From the NCBI GenBank assembly GCA_023428465.1, contig JAEYXM010000121.1, forward strand, positions 1-24,423: 24,423 bases of DNA. Direction: 5' to 3'. The DNA comes from Actinomycetes bacterium (GTDB lineage Bacteria; Actinomycetota; Actinomycetes; Actinomycetales; Cellulomonadaceae). This document shows, one piece after another, positions 1 to 8,160 of the stretch. The first letter of the stretch is position 1. Each line of letters starts with the position of its first letter. Made by a program: the position numbers and the translations under genes. The notes beneath the pieces are model-generated. The model was not told the origin of the DNA, ran no database searches, and saw nothing but the letters and a program-made list of their open reading frames with translations.

Positions 1-68
1 GGACGGGGCCGCCGGGCGGCGGCACGGTCGCGCGCGGGCGCGGGAGCGGGAGCGGTCGTGGTGCTCAT
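1..68 (-). CDS. N-terminus of a downstream gene, probably transglutaminase-like membrane protein (partial)
   Basis: An ATG at 68-66 overlaps the TGA stop of the DUF58 gene (67-65) in an ATGA arrangement. The frame stays open to the window edge and gives 22 codons beginning MSTTTAPAPAPARDR, an Ala/Pro/Arg-rich cytoplasmic-looking leader. Nothing in these residues identifies a family. The assignment comes from context: in actinobacteria the gene directly after a MoxR-DUF58 pair is usually a TgpA/DUF3488 transglutaminase-like multi-pass membrane protein, and the bifidobacterial PFNA cluster has a transglutaminase gene here. The start is supported by the 4 bp overlap; no strong Shine-Dalgarno is visible, which fits translational coupling. 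The existence of a gene is likely, its identity only presumed. Confidence 0.6.
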   Translation of the reverse strand, partial: MSTTTAPAPAPARDRAAARRPR

Positions 69-1282
69 CCGACCGCCACCCGGCGCAGGACTCGCGGCAG
101 GTCCAGCAGCGAGCCGATGCTCGCCAGCGACAGGCGGTCGTGCGTGGCGACCTGCCCGTCGCTCTCGGAGTCCACCGTGAGGATCAGGGTGCGCACCCCT
201 GCGGGGATGTGCACGGCGGCGGCCTGGAGCGCCGACGTCGAGGGCAGCGAACCGGTGAGGAGGATCGCGACCGTCGCGTCCGGGACCTCGCGGGCCACCC
301 AGCGACCGAGGGCGACGCCGTCGCGCCCGGACTCCTCGGCCTCGATGCCGGAGAAGTCGTCGAGGAGGCGACCCGGGGTGTCCGTGCGGAGCTTGCCGTC
401 GCCGGCGAGCACGGTGAGCTCCCGCTCGTCGCGGATCGCCTGCGCGCCGATCGACGCGGCGGCAGCCACGGCGACCTCGAACTCGTCGGCGTCCGCGTAG
501 TCCGCGGGGTCCGTCGCGAGCGCGATGACGGTGTGGGTGCGCCGGGTGTCCTCGAACTGGCGGACCATGAGCTTGCCCATGCGCGCCGTGGACCGCCAGT
601 GGATGTGCCGGCGATCGTCACCCGCGACGTAGTCGCGCAGCGCGTGGAACGACAGGTCGGAGTCGGAGACGACCCGGGTGGCCTGGCCCTCGAGGTCCTT
701 GAGCACGCCCGACGCGGCACCGTTCAGGCTCACGAGCTTGGGGTGCACGTACAGCTCGATGCCGTCGGTCCACGTCAGCCGGCGGCGCACCAGGCCGAAG
801 GGGTCGCCGCGCACCGAGCGGACCGGCCCGACGGTCACGATCGCGCGCCGCGTCGTCGGGATCGCGAAGACCTCCTCGTGCGCGCCACCCGCACCGAGCG
901 ACGGGAGCGCGAAGTCCGCCGAGCCCTTGCCCACGGGGAGCTCGATGTGTGCGGGCAGCAGGCGCCGCCTCGACGCGTTGCGCACCACGATGCGGCCCAC
1001 GGCCCGCTGGCCCACGGTCACGCGGTGGTCGGACATGTCCAGGTCCATCTCGTACGTGGACCGCCCGACGGCGAGCATCGCGCCCGCCAGGAGCGCGCCA
1101 CCGAGGGCCGTCGCGGGCACGGTGAGCTCGATCCACCCGAGCCGGCGTCCGGCGAGCGCCAGGACGGCCGCGAGCGCGAGCACGACGCCGCCGGTCCCCG
1201 ACAGGGGCAGGCGCGCCGCGACGCGGGCGACCGCGCGCCCGAGCAGGCGCGCGCGAGGTCGGACGGCAGCGAAGAAGCGCAT
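65..1282 (-). CDS. DUF58 domain protein (MoxR-associated, VWA-like, membrane-anchored)
   Basis: This 405-residue protein has a basic N-terminus, two hydrophobic segments (about residues 30-46 and 52-73) that probably anchor it as a hairpin, and a large soluble part. The DUF58 core is clear: the DPFGL motif sits at 160-164 and the signature RDYVAGDDRRHIHWR, extending to RQFE, at 216-243. After it comes a VWA-like region starting near residue 250, where the usual metal-site DxSxS is replaced by D258-P-A-D. DUF58 proteins are encoded next to MoxR ATPases and are thought to act with them in assembling or activating envelope proteins; the biochemical role is not established. The ATG lies 3 nt after the moxR stop and the end overlaps the next ATG, so it is part of one operon. 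Family confidence is high; function is inferred. Confidence 0.93.
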   Translation of the reverse strand: MRFFAAVRPRARLLGRAVARVAARLPLSGTGGVVLALAAVLALAGRRLGWIELTVPATALGGALLAGAMLAVGRSTYEMDLDMSDHRVTVGQRAVGRIVVRNASRRRLLPAHIELPVGKGSADFALPSLGAGGAHEEVFAIPTTRRAIVTVGPVRSVRGDPFGLVRRRLTWTDGIELYVHPKLVSLNGAASGVLKDLEGQATRVVSDSDLSFHALRDYVAGDDRRHIHWRSTARMGKLMVRQFEDTRRTHTVIALATDPADYADADEFEVAVAAAASIGAQAIRDERELTVLAGDGKLRTDTPGRLLDDFSGIEAEESGRDGVALGRWVAREVPDATVAILLTGSLPSTSALQAAAVHIPAGVRTLILTVDSESDGQVATHDRLSLASIGSLLDLPRVLRRVAVG

Positions 1283-1285
1283 GGA

Positions 1286-2251
1286 TCAGACGCGCGCCGT
1301 CGGCGGGACCGTCGAGGACAGGACCGACGCGACGACCTGGCTGGTCGTGACCCCGGAGAACTCGGCCTCGGTCTCCATGATGATGCGGTGCGCGAGCACG
1401 GGCTCGGCGAGGAGCTTCACGTCATCGGGGATGACGTAGCCGCGGCCCTGCGAGGCCGCCCACACCTTGGCGGTGCGGACGAGCGCGAGCGCGCCACGCA
1501 CGGAGACGCCCAAGGCGGTGCGCGGGTCGGACCGGGTGGCCTCGACCAGCGCGGCCACGTAGTCGAGCACCGAGGCATCCGTGTGCACGACGTCGGCGAG
1601 CGCCGCCATCTCCGCGACGGCGTTGGTCGTGATCTTCGGGGACAGGCGGGCCGTCCGGTCACGGTCGGCCGCGCCGGTGAGGATCTCGACGGTCGACTCG
1701 CGGTCCGGATAGCCGAGGGAGGTCTTCATGAGGAACCGGTCGAGCTGGGCCTCCGGGAGCCGGTACGTGCCGGCCTGCTCGATCGGGTTCTGCGTCGCGA
1801 TGACCATGAACGGCCGGCCGACGTGGTGGGACACCGTGTCGACCGTGACGCGCGACTCCTCCATGACCTCCAGGAGCGCCGACTGGGTCTTCGGCGAGGC
1901 CCGGTTGATCTCGTCCGCGAGGACGACGGACGCGAAGACCGGGCCGGGGTGGAACTGGAAGTGCCCCGTGGACTGGTCGTAGATCGTCACGCCCGTGACG
2001 TCGCTGGGCAGCAGGTCCGGCGTGAACTGGATGCGGCTGTGCGTGCCCTGGACCGTCGCCGCGATCGCCTTGGCGAGCGACGTCTTGCCCGTGCCGGGCG
2101 CGTCCTCGAGGAGCAGGTGTCCCTCGGCGAGCATGCAGGTCAGGGCCAGCCGGACCACGTGCTCCTTGCCCAGCAGCGCCTGACCGACGTTGCCGACGAG
2201 GACGTCGAAGGTCTCGGCGAACCAGGCGGTCTGCTCGGGGGTCATCGTCAC
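1286..2251 (-). CDS. moxR: MoxR-family AAA+ ATPase
   Basis: A 321-residue AAA+ ATPase of the MoxR family, the usual length for the family. Visible motifs are Walker A APGTGKTS (51-58), Walker B VVLADEINRA (109-118, catalytic E114), the sensor-1 segment ATQNPIE (152-158) and the MoxR motif RLPEAQLDRFLM (164-175). The C-terminal third matches the AAA lid, including the DVKLLAEPVLAHRI stretch. MoxR proteins are chaperone-like ATPases that remodel partners together with VWA or DUF58 proteins. Here the DUF58 gene follows after 3 nt, and the giant Ig/FN3 gene precedes with a 4 bp GTGA overlap, which makes that surface protein a candidate client (inference). The start is GTG at 2251, chosen over ATG at 2245 because GAGGAG lies 6 nt upstream of the GTG. 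Confidence 0.95.
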   Translation of the reverse strand: MTMTPEQTAWFAETFDVLVGNVGQALLGKEHVVRLALTCMLAEGHLLLEDAPGTGKTSLAKAIAATVQGTHSRIQFTPDLLPSDVTGVTIYDQSTGHFQFHPGPVFASVVLADEINRASPKTQSALLEVMEESRVTVDTVSHHVGRPFMVIATQNPIEQAGTYRLPEAQLDRFLMKTSLGYPDRESTVEILTGAADRDRTARLSPKITTNAVAEMAALADVVHTDASVLDYVAALVEATRSDPRTALGVSVRGALALVRTAKVWAASQGRGYVIPDDVKLLAEPVLAHRIIMETEAEFSGVTTSQVVASVLSSTVPPTARV

Positions 2252-5200
2252 AGGGGTCTCCTCGATGTGCTGGACGTGCGGTAAGGCTGGGGATGATCGG
2301 CCGGACGCGTGCCGGAGAGGCCCTCGTCGTCACCGGGAGGGTCACTGGGCGGATCACTGGGCGGATCGCTGGGCGGGGCCACGGTGAACCACGTCTGCGC
2401 GTAGGCCTCGAGGCCGGAGCCGTGAGTGTTCTCGGCACGGACCCGGAACTCGACGGAACCGCCGCTGTGGCGCGCGCTGTCCGGGATGTCGATCGCGGGC
2501 GTCGAGAGCGACTCCCCGGCGGACGTCCACGCCGACCAGCCTCCGCCGTTGCTGAAGCGGTACTGGTACGAGTAGGTGACGGTCAGCCCACCGGTGCTGG
2601 CGACGCCCGTCCAGGACGCGACCACGGTCGCGTTGTCGCCGGCCGGCGCGGCCGTGAGCTGGAGCCCGGTGACCTTCCCCGGTGCCGTGGTCACCGTCAC
2701 GGAGGCGACGTTGCTCCACTCGTGCGCGCACCCGATCTCGTTGCACGCCCGGACCTGGAGGCTGTGGCTGCCCGCGGAAAGGTTCACGAGGCCGTCGTGC
2801 AGCTCCGCGGAGGTCACCCCGCCGTCACGGGTGACGAAGTACCTCCAGATCGGCGCACCGCCGTTCGCGGGCGGAGTCCAGCTGAGCCGCGCCTGGCCGG
2901 CGGTGCCCGTTGCCACCGCACTCAGGTCGGTGACCGGAGCCGGCGCCGTCCGGGCGTCGACGGGCACGACTGCCGCCTCCCCGATCCACGGTGCTTCCGT
3001 GCCCGTCACGGCCCGGACCTCGAACTCGACCGGCTGGCGCGGGACGTTCGGGAAGGTGTAGCTGGTGCCGTCGACGCGGATCCAGCCGCCGCTGGGCCTC
3101 AGCCGGACCTCGTACCAGATGGAGGGCCGCCCGTTCGCGCTCACGGGCAGCCACGACAGGGTCACGCTGCTCGTGGGCTCATAGATCGTGCCGTTGTTCC
3201 GCGAGCCGCTGGGGTTCGGCCTACCGGGCGTTCCGGCGGGCGTCTCGACGAGCGCCGCACTGGGCGGGCTGTCGCCCAGGCGGTTGCGTGTGGTGACCGA
3301 GATCGAGTAGCTGGTGCCGTTGGTCAGGCCCCCGAGCGTCGTCTGCCGGGCGCCCGCCGGGAGCTTGATGGGCTCCCGGCCCGCGACGTGGACGAAGACG
3401 TCAGTGAGCGCCGAGCCCCGGTTCTCGGGCAGGTCCCACTCGATGTCCAGGTGGCCGTCGCGGTGCCTGTCGCCACCGGGCTGGATCCGGACGTTCTGCG
3501 GAGCCGGCGGCAGGGTGTCCGGGATCATCTCGGCCGACAGGTCGCTGGGCTCGGACCAGCCGACCGCGTTGTGCGCCGCAACGGTGAACTGGTACGGCGT
3601 GCCGTTCCGCAGGCCGGTGATCGTGCACTGCGTGCTGGTGCACGTCTGGTCGACGGACCCGTCACGCGAGGCGACGCGGTAGCTGTCGATCGGCTCGCCG
3701 TTGTTGGCGGGCGCGACCCACTCGAGCAGGACCTGGGCGTCGCCCGGCTTGCCGTTGAGCACGGGCCGCGTCGGCCGCTCGGGCGCGCCGCGCACGGTGA
3801 CGACGATGCGGCCCTCGGCGACCCTGGCCGGGTCGCGGGTCGCGTCCCCGACGGTGTACCGGGTGACCATCTGGCCGATGAACCCCTCCGCCGGTCGCAC
3901 GACCACCTGGTCGCCCACGACGTCCGCCGTGCCGCTGCCCGCCGTCTCGACGACGGCGTCGAGCACGCGAAGCGGGCCCTCCTCCGGGTAGGGGTTGTAG
4001 GCACCGTTGAGCACGGACACGGTGCTGGGCTGGCCCTCGACACCGTTGGGCACCTGGTGGGTGAGCGCGCGCGGCAGCGGGCGGGAGCTCGCCACGACGC
4101 GCACGTCGACCTGTGCAGGGAGGCTCTCGGAGCCGCCGTAGTCGATGGTCAGCGGGATTCCGGCGACGGTGCCCCGTGCCGTCGTGGGTTCCGCGGACAC
4201 CGAGAGCACGGAGCCGTTCAGGCTCGCCGTGAGCCCCGCAGGGAGCGTGCCGGACGTCGAGTAGGAGTAGTCGGTCGTGCCGTCGACGGTCGCGACGGGC
4301 GCAGACGTGAAGACGTCGAGGTCCACCTCGATGGTGTCCCCGGCCGGCACGTCCAGCACCGATGGTGTGAAGACCGGCGGGTGCTGCTCGGCCGCGAGGA
4401 CCGTGATCGGGAAGGTCATCGACGAGCTGTGGGTCCCCAGCTCGCCCAGGGGCCCGTCGGAGACCACCGCGGAGATCGACGCGGGCCCCGCGTAGTCGGC
4501 CAGCGGCGTGTAGGTGAGCGTCTCCTCGTCCATGAAGAGGGTCGTCCCGTCGGACTTCGTCGCCTGCACGGTGGACGGGTCGTCCACGATCGGCGTCTTG
4601 CCCGGCGCCACCTGGACCTGCTCGGCCAGCCGGATCTCGAGGGTCTCCCCGGCGATCACCTGGAGCGCCGGCGCGTTGCGCCGCGGCAGGGGCGGGAAGT
4701 CGCCGAGCGCGGGGACGGTGATGAACGCGTACGACGCGATGCCGTCGGCGTCCGGGTTGGTGTTGCGCAGCACGTACGGGAGCGTCTGCGCGGTCTCCGT
4801 CAGCGTGACCCGGACCTTCTGGTCGGGCGTCACGAGCGCCGTGGTCACGGACGCCTCCACCTCGACCCGGAGGTCCGCGACCGACCCGCTCGGGTTCTGC
4901 GCGACGGCGAGCACGTCGACGTCCACGCTGAACTGGTCGATCGTGTCCTTCGGGGGCACGACGACGTCCCTCGCGATGGGCGGCAGGATCGACGCGTCCG
5001 GGTCCACCGTCACGGTGAGCACGCCCTGCCCCACGCCGCCGCGGTCGTTGCGCGCCGTGTAGACGATCGGGAAGATCCCGGCGTCGGACGTGGTGACGAC
5101 GATGCGTCGGCCCTCCGTCGTCGCCTGCACGCCGGGGGGGACCTCGAGCGTGGCGTCCAGCTCGAGCTCGCCGCCACCGGTGTCGACGTCGTTCGCGAGC

Positions 5201-8160
5201 GCGCGAACCTCGACGAGCTGCCCGGGACGCACCGTGACCGCGTCGTCGTTCGTCACGACGGCCGCCGCGGTGCGGGGGCGCTCCGTGACGCCGACGCGCA
5301 CGGTCGCGACGGCGCGCTGGCCGGACCAGTCCTCGACGGCGTAGGAGAAGACGTCCGTGCCGGACTCGCCGGGGAACGCCTCGTACTCGAGCTCGTCGGC
5401 GCCGACCACACGGACGATGCCCTTGGCCGGGGCACGGTCCTGGCCAAGGAGCAGCACGCCGTCGCCGTCCACGTCGATGCCGACGAGCGGCACGCGGATG
5501 CGCACCGACTCGCCCGCGTAGACGCGCGACTCGAGGGGCTGCGGGCGCGGCGGGGCCTTGGCCGGGTCCGCCTCGTGAACCGTGATCTCCACGGTGCCTG
5601 CGGTCTCGTTGAGCATCGGGTCGGTGACGGTGAACGCCGCGCGCACCGTCCCCGGCGTCGCGGGTGCCTGGTACCGGAGCACGTCGCCCGAGACGAACAT
5701 GAGGCCAGCCGCGGGCTCCTCGGCCAGCTCGCGCTGCAGCTCGAGCGGGTCGCCGTCGGGGTCGAACGCGCCCTCCAGCACGGGGATGGTCACGACGCCC
5801 CCGGCCCGTACCGACACCTCGACGTCCTCGACCACCGGCGGCTGCTGGGCACCCGAGACCGGGACGGGCTGGACGATGATCCGGCCCTCGGAGACGGTGG
5901 AGCCGTTGGACACCTCGTACGTGAGCACCTCGGCGCGCTCGAGCGTGCGCGAGGACGTGATGCGCACCAGGCGGTGGTCGAGCACGGCCACCCGTAGGGC
6001 GCTGTCGGGGCCTGCGGCCACGTTCTGGACCATCAGGACGCTGCCCGACGGGTCGGAGTCGTTCGCGATCGGGTCGAGGGTGACCTCGCCGCCCGGCGGG
6101 AGCAGTGCCACGTCGACGACCGGAACGGGCGGCCCGCCACCCTCGGGTCGCTCCACCACGTCGATGCGCGCGAGGCCGGTGGCCTGCTGCGGCGCCGCCG
6201 TGATGGTGAACGGGACGTAGTAGATGCCGGCCGTGAGGGCCGTCACCGTGAACGTGCCACCCGCGATGTCGGGCTCGATGGTCAGGCCCGGCACCTGCTC
6301 GACGGCGGCGAGGCGGGCGGGCTCGCGGGACTCGGTCCGCACGGCGTCGAGCGGTTCGATGGTCACCGGCTGGTCCACGAACGCCTGCGTCTGCACAGGG
6401 TCGATCACCGGGGGCACGCCGCCCGCCGGACCGATGTCCACGTACATCTCGCCCTCGACCTCGTGCGTCCCGTCGGACACGGTGAGCACGAGCCGGTGGC
6501 GACCGATGGACGTGCCGTCACTCTGGAAGCGGATCCGGCCGTCGCCGCGGGCACGCGCGGTGCCGCCGCTCTGCGCGACGACCGCGGTCAGGACCAGCGG
6601 GTCGCCCTCGGGGTCACGGAAGTCGGCGAGCACGTCGTACGTGGCGCCGCCGCCCTGCTCGGCCGTCATCGCACCCACGCGCAGCTGGACGGGCGCCTCG
6701 TCGACGCCGTCGGGCTGGATCGAGACCGTGACCGTCGCGGTCGCCGGGTTGGTGTCGGCGCGGCCGTCGCGCACGGAGTACCGGAACTCGGCGGTGCCCT
6801 GCGCACCGGGTTGCGTCGTGAGCTGCAGCGCGCGGCCGCCGTAGACGATCTCGAGCGTGCCGATGGTCTCCTCGATCGGCTCGAGGTCGGAGATCACGAG
6901 GATCCCGCAGTTGGAGGCGGCGTCGTTGTCGATCACCGTGAGGAGCGTCGTCGAGCCCGGCCGGACCCCGTACTCGTCGTCGGCGGCGCTGGGCGGGGCC
7001 TGCTGCGCCTCGCAGACGGACTGCAGGTTCGCGGTGACGACGTTCGTCTCCTCGGTCTGCTCCTTGACCGTGTCGGGCTCCTCCTCGACGTCCACCCAGT
7101 TGGGCTCGCGGACCTCCGGGTCCTCCATGGGAAGCCAGACCCGCCCGTTCACGGCGTCGTTGAGCACGACGACGTCGCGGTTCACGCGGAAGACGAGCTG
7201 GTCGCTCGACGCGATGCTCGTGAGCTCGACGACCTGCGTCTGCGAGCCGCACGACATGAGGTACGGCGTCGCGGGGGACGCCCAGGCGGCGTGCACGCAG
7301 CCCGCGACACGCACGGGCGCGGCCGGGGCACCGCCACCGCCACCGGTGATCTCGCGCGGCGAGCCGCCGTCGATCGGGATCTCGAGCAGCGTCGTCTCGG
7401 TCGCGACGAGCACCGTGTCGGCGTCAGGGCCGGCCTGCTGGAGCGCGAAGCGGCTGCCGTACGCGGACAGGTCCACGTCCGTGCCGGTCGTGTGCAGGTG
7501 GCCGGCGGCGATGACGGCGACGTCGTCCCCCACCGCGGTGATCTGCTCGATCTGCCCGAGCAGCGTCCCGTCGAGCGTCCCGGCGGAGGTCACGGTGACC
7601 TCCTCGGCGCCGACCTCGAGGCGGTGCACCGCACCGCCGGGCTCGACGGCGAGCACCTCCCCGGAGCGCGTGACGACCGCCCGGCCGCCCTCGCCGAGCG
7701 CGACGGCCGGGTCGCCGTCGGCCATGTCGATCGCGCCGATGCCCTGCGTCGGCGCGGCGTACACGGCACCGTCGGTGGGCCGGGTGATCGAGGTCGTCCC
7801 GCCGGCCATGGACACGTCGGAGTCGTAAGGGACGTCCACCATCGCGCCGAGGGAGACCAACGCCGGGTCGACGACGGCGACCCTGTTCGGTTCGACGATG
7901 AGGACGTCCATGCCGTCCTGCAGGACGTCGAAGTCCGAGGTCTTCAGGACGAGGCCCGCGTTGATCTCCTCGATGGTCGGGTTGTAACGACCGACCTTCT
8001 GCACGTTCGTGGCGGTGAGCCACACGGTGCCGTCGTTGAGGTCCACCTGGGACACGGCCGCGCCCGGGTGCAGGACCGCGAGGGTTGCGACCAGCGCCGG
8101 CACGGCGACGTAGGCGGTGCGCCGGGCGATGGTCCGGCGCTCCGGGGAGAACTCGATCAT
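2248..8160 (-). CDS. Giant Ig-like/fibronectin type III surface protein (PFNA-cluster FN3 type)
   Basis: A 1970-residue protein anchored or exported at the N-terminus: a basic RRTIARR stretch precedes one hydrophobic segment (about residues 15-34). Residues about 38-365 contain repeated short beta-type units (such as DGTVWLT and GEVLAVEPGGAVHRL) resembling a beta-propeller, with a Cys pair near 287 and 305. A Glu-rich linker follows near 360-380. Residues about 390-1455 are tandem Ig/cadherin-like modules with recurring DPDGDPL or NDSDPSG motifs. Five FN3-like modules then begin near 1455, 1552, 1645, 1738 and 1827, each with a W...PP.NGG- or NGT-Y-type signature. The tail is rich in PPSD repeats. 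The start is ATG at 8160, which overlaps the kinase stop as ATGA with AAGGA 11 nt upstream; ATG at 8172 lacks a properly placed site. The FN3 protein of the bifidobacterial PFNA cluster is the closest analogue I know. Domain limits are approximate; the ligand is unknown. Confidence 0.9.
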   Translation of the reverse strand: MIEFSPERRTIARRTAYVAVPALVATLAVLHPGAAVSQVDLNDGTVWLTATNVQKVGRYNPTIEEINAGLVLKTSDFDVLQDGMDVLIVEPNRVAVVDPALVSLGAMVDVPYDSDVSMAGGTTSITRPTDGAVYAAPTQGIGAIDMADGDPAVALGEGGRAVVTRSGEVLAVEPGGAVHRLEVGAEEVTVTSAGTLDGTLLGQIEQITAVGDDVAVIAAGHLHTTGTDVDLSAYGSRFALQQAGPDADTVLVATETTLLEIPIDGGSPREITGGGGGAPAAPVRVAGCVHAAWASPATPYLMSCGSQTQVVELTSIASSDQLVFRVNRDVVVLNDAVNGRVWLPMEDPEVREPNWVDVEEEPDTVKEQTEETNVVTANLQSVCEAQQAPPSAADDEYGVRPGSTTLLTVIDNDAASNCGILVISDLEPIEETIGTLEIVYGGRALQLTTQPGAQGTAEFRYSVRDGRADTNPATATVTVSIQPDGVDEAPVQLRVGAMTAEQGGGATYDVLADFRDPEGDPLVLTAVVAQSGGTARARGDGRIRFQSDGTSIGRHRLVLTVSDGTHEVEGEMYVDIGPAGGVPPVIDPVQTQAFVDQPVTIEPLDAVRTESREPARLAAVEQVPGLTIEPDIAGGTFTVTALTAGIYYVPFTITAAPQQATGLARIDVVERPEGGGPPVPVVDVALLPPGGEVTLDPIANDSDPSGSVLMVQNVAAGPDSALRVAVLDHRLVRITSSRTLERAEVLTYEVSNGSTVSEGRIIVQPVPVSGAQQPPVVEDVEVSVRAGGVVTIPVLEGAFDPDGDPLELQRELAEEPAAGLMFVSGDVLRYQAPATPGTVRAAFTVTDPMLNETAGTVEITVHEADPAKAPPRPQPLESRVYAGESVRIRVPLVGIDVDGDGVLLLGQDRAPAKGIVRVVGADELEYEAFPGESGTDVFSYAVEDWSGQRAVATVRVGVTERPRTAAAVVTNDDAVTVRPGQLVEVRALANDVDTGGGELELDATLEVPPGVQATTEGRRIVVTTSDAGIFPIVYTARNDRGGVGQGVLTVTVDPDASILPPIARDVVVPPKDTIDQFSVDVDVLAVAQNPSGSVADLRVEVEASVTTALVTPDQKVRVTLTETAQTLPYVLRNTNPDADGIASYAFITVPALGDFPPLPRRNAPALQVIAGETLEIRLAEQVQVAPGKTPIVDDPSTVQATKSDGTTLFMDEETLTYTPLADYAGPASISAVVSDGPLGELGTHSSSMTFPITVLAAEQHPPVFTPSVLDVPAGDTIEVDLDVFTSAPVATVDGTTDYSYSTSGTLPAGLTASLNGSVLSVSAEPTTARGTVAGIPLTIDYGGSESLPAQVDVRVVASSRPLPRALTHQVPNGVEGQPSTVSVLNGAYNPYPEEGPLRVLDAVVETAGSGTADVVGDQVVVRPAEGFIGQMVTRYTVGDATRDPARVAEGRIVVTVRGAPERPTRPVLNGKPGDAQVLLEWVAPANNGEPIDSYRVASRDGSVDQTCTSTQCTITGLRNGTPYQFTVAAHNAVGWSEPSDLSAEMIPDTLPPAPQNVRIQPGGDRHRDGHLDIEWDLPENRGSALTDVFVHVAGREPIKLPAGARQTTLGGLTNGTSYSISVTTRNRLGDSPPSAALVETPAGTPGRPNPSGSRNNGTIYEPTSSVTLSWLPVSANGRPSIWYEVRLRPSGGWIRVDGTSYTFPNVPRQPVEFEVRAVTGTEAPWIGEAAVVPVDARTAPAPVTDLSAVATGTAGQARLSWTPPANGGAPIWRYFVTRDGGVTSAELHDGLVNLSAGSHSLQVRACNEIGCAHEWSNVASVTVTTAPGKVTGLQLTAAPAGDNATVVASWTGVASTGGLTVTYSYQYRFSNGGGWSAWTSAGESLSTPAIDIPDSARHSGGSVEFRVRAENTHGSGLEAYAQTWFTVAPPSDPPSDPPSDPPGDDEGLSGTRPADHPQPYRTSSTSRRPL
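2258..2263 (-). promoter_or_regulatory. Ribosome binding site deciding the moxR start
   Basis: The minus strand reads GAGGAG here. It lies 6 nt before the GTG at 2251 and 12 nt before the ATG at 2245, which favours the GTG. The site is inside the last codons of the upstream giant gene, so moxR translation may be coupled to it. Confidence 0.6.
2341..2376. repeat. Three tandem 12 bp repeats at the 3' end of the giant gene
   Basis: Three consecutive copies of a 12 bp unit (consensus atcactgggcgg on the plus strand, with one variant base in the first and one in the third copy) encode successive PPSD units in the proline-rich tail. In-frame multiples of 12 bp can expand or contract without breaking the gene. 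Confidence 0.9.

Noticed and set aside
2293..5997. A 1234-codon open frame on the plus strand opposite the giant gene, and similar long plus-strand frames at 140-2284, 6463-9081 and 9680-11449
   Set aside because: Their translations are Arg/Gly/Asp-rich without domains, and they mirror the codon structure of well-supported minus-strand genes. Long antisense frames are expected in DNA of this base composition.
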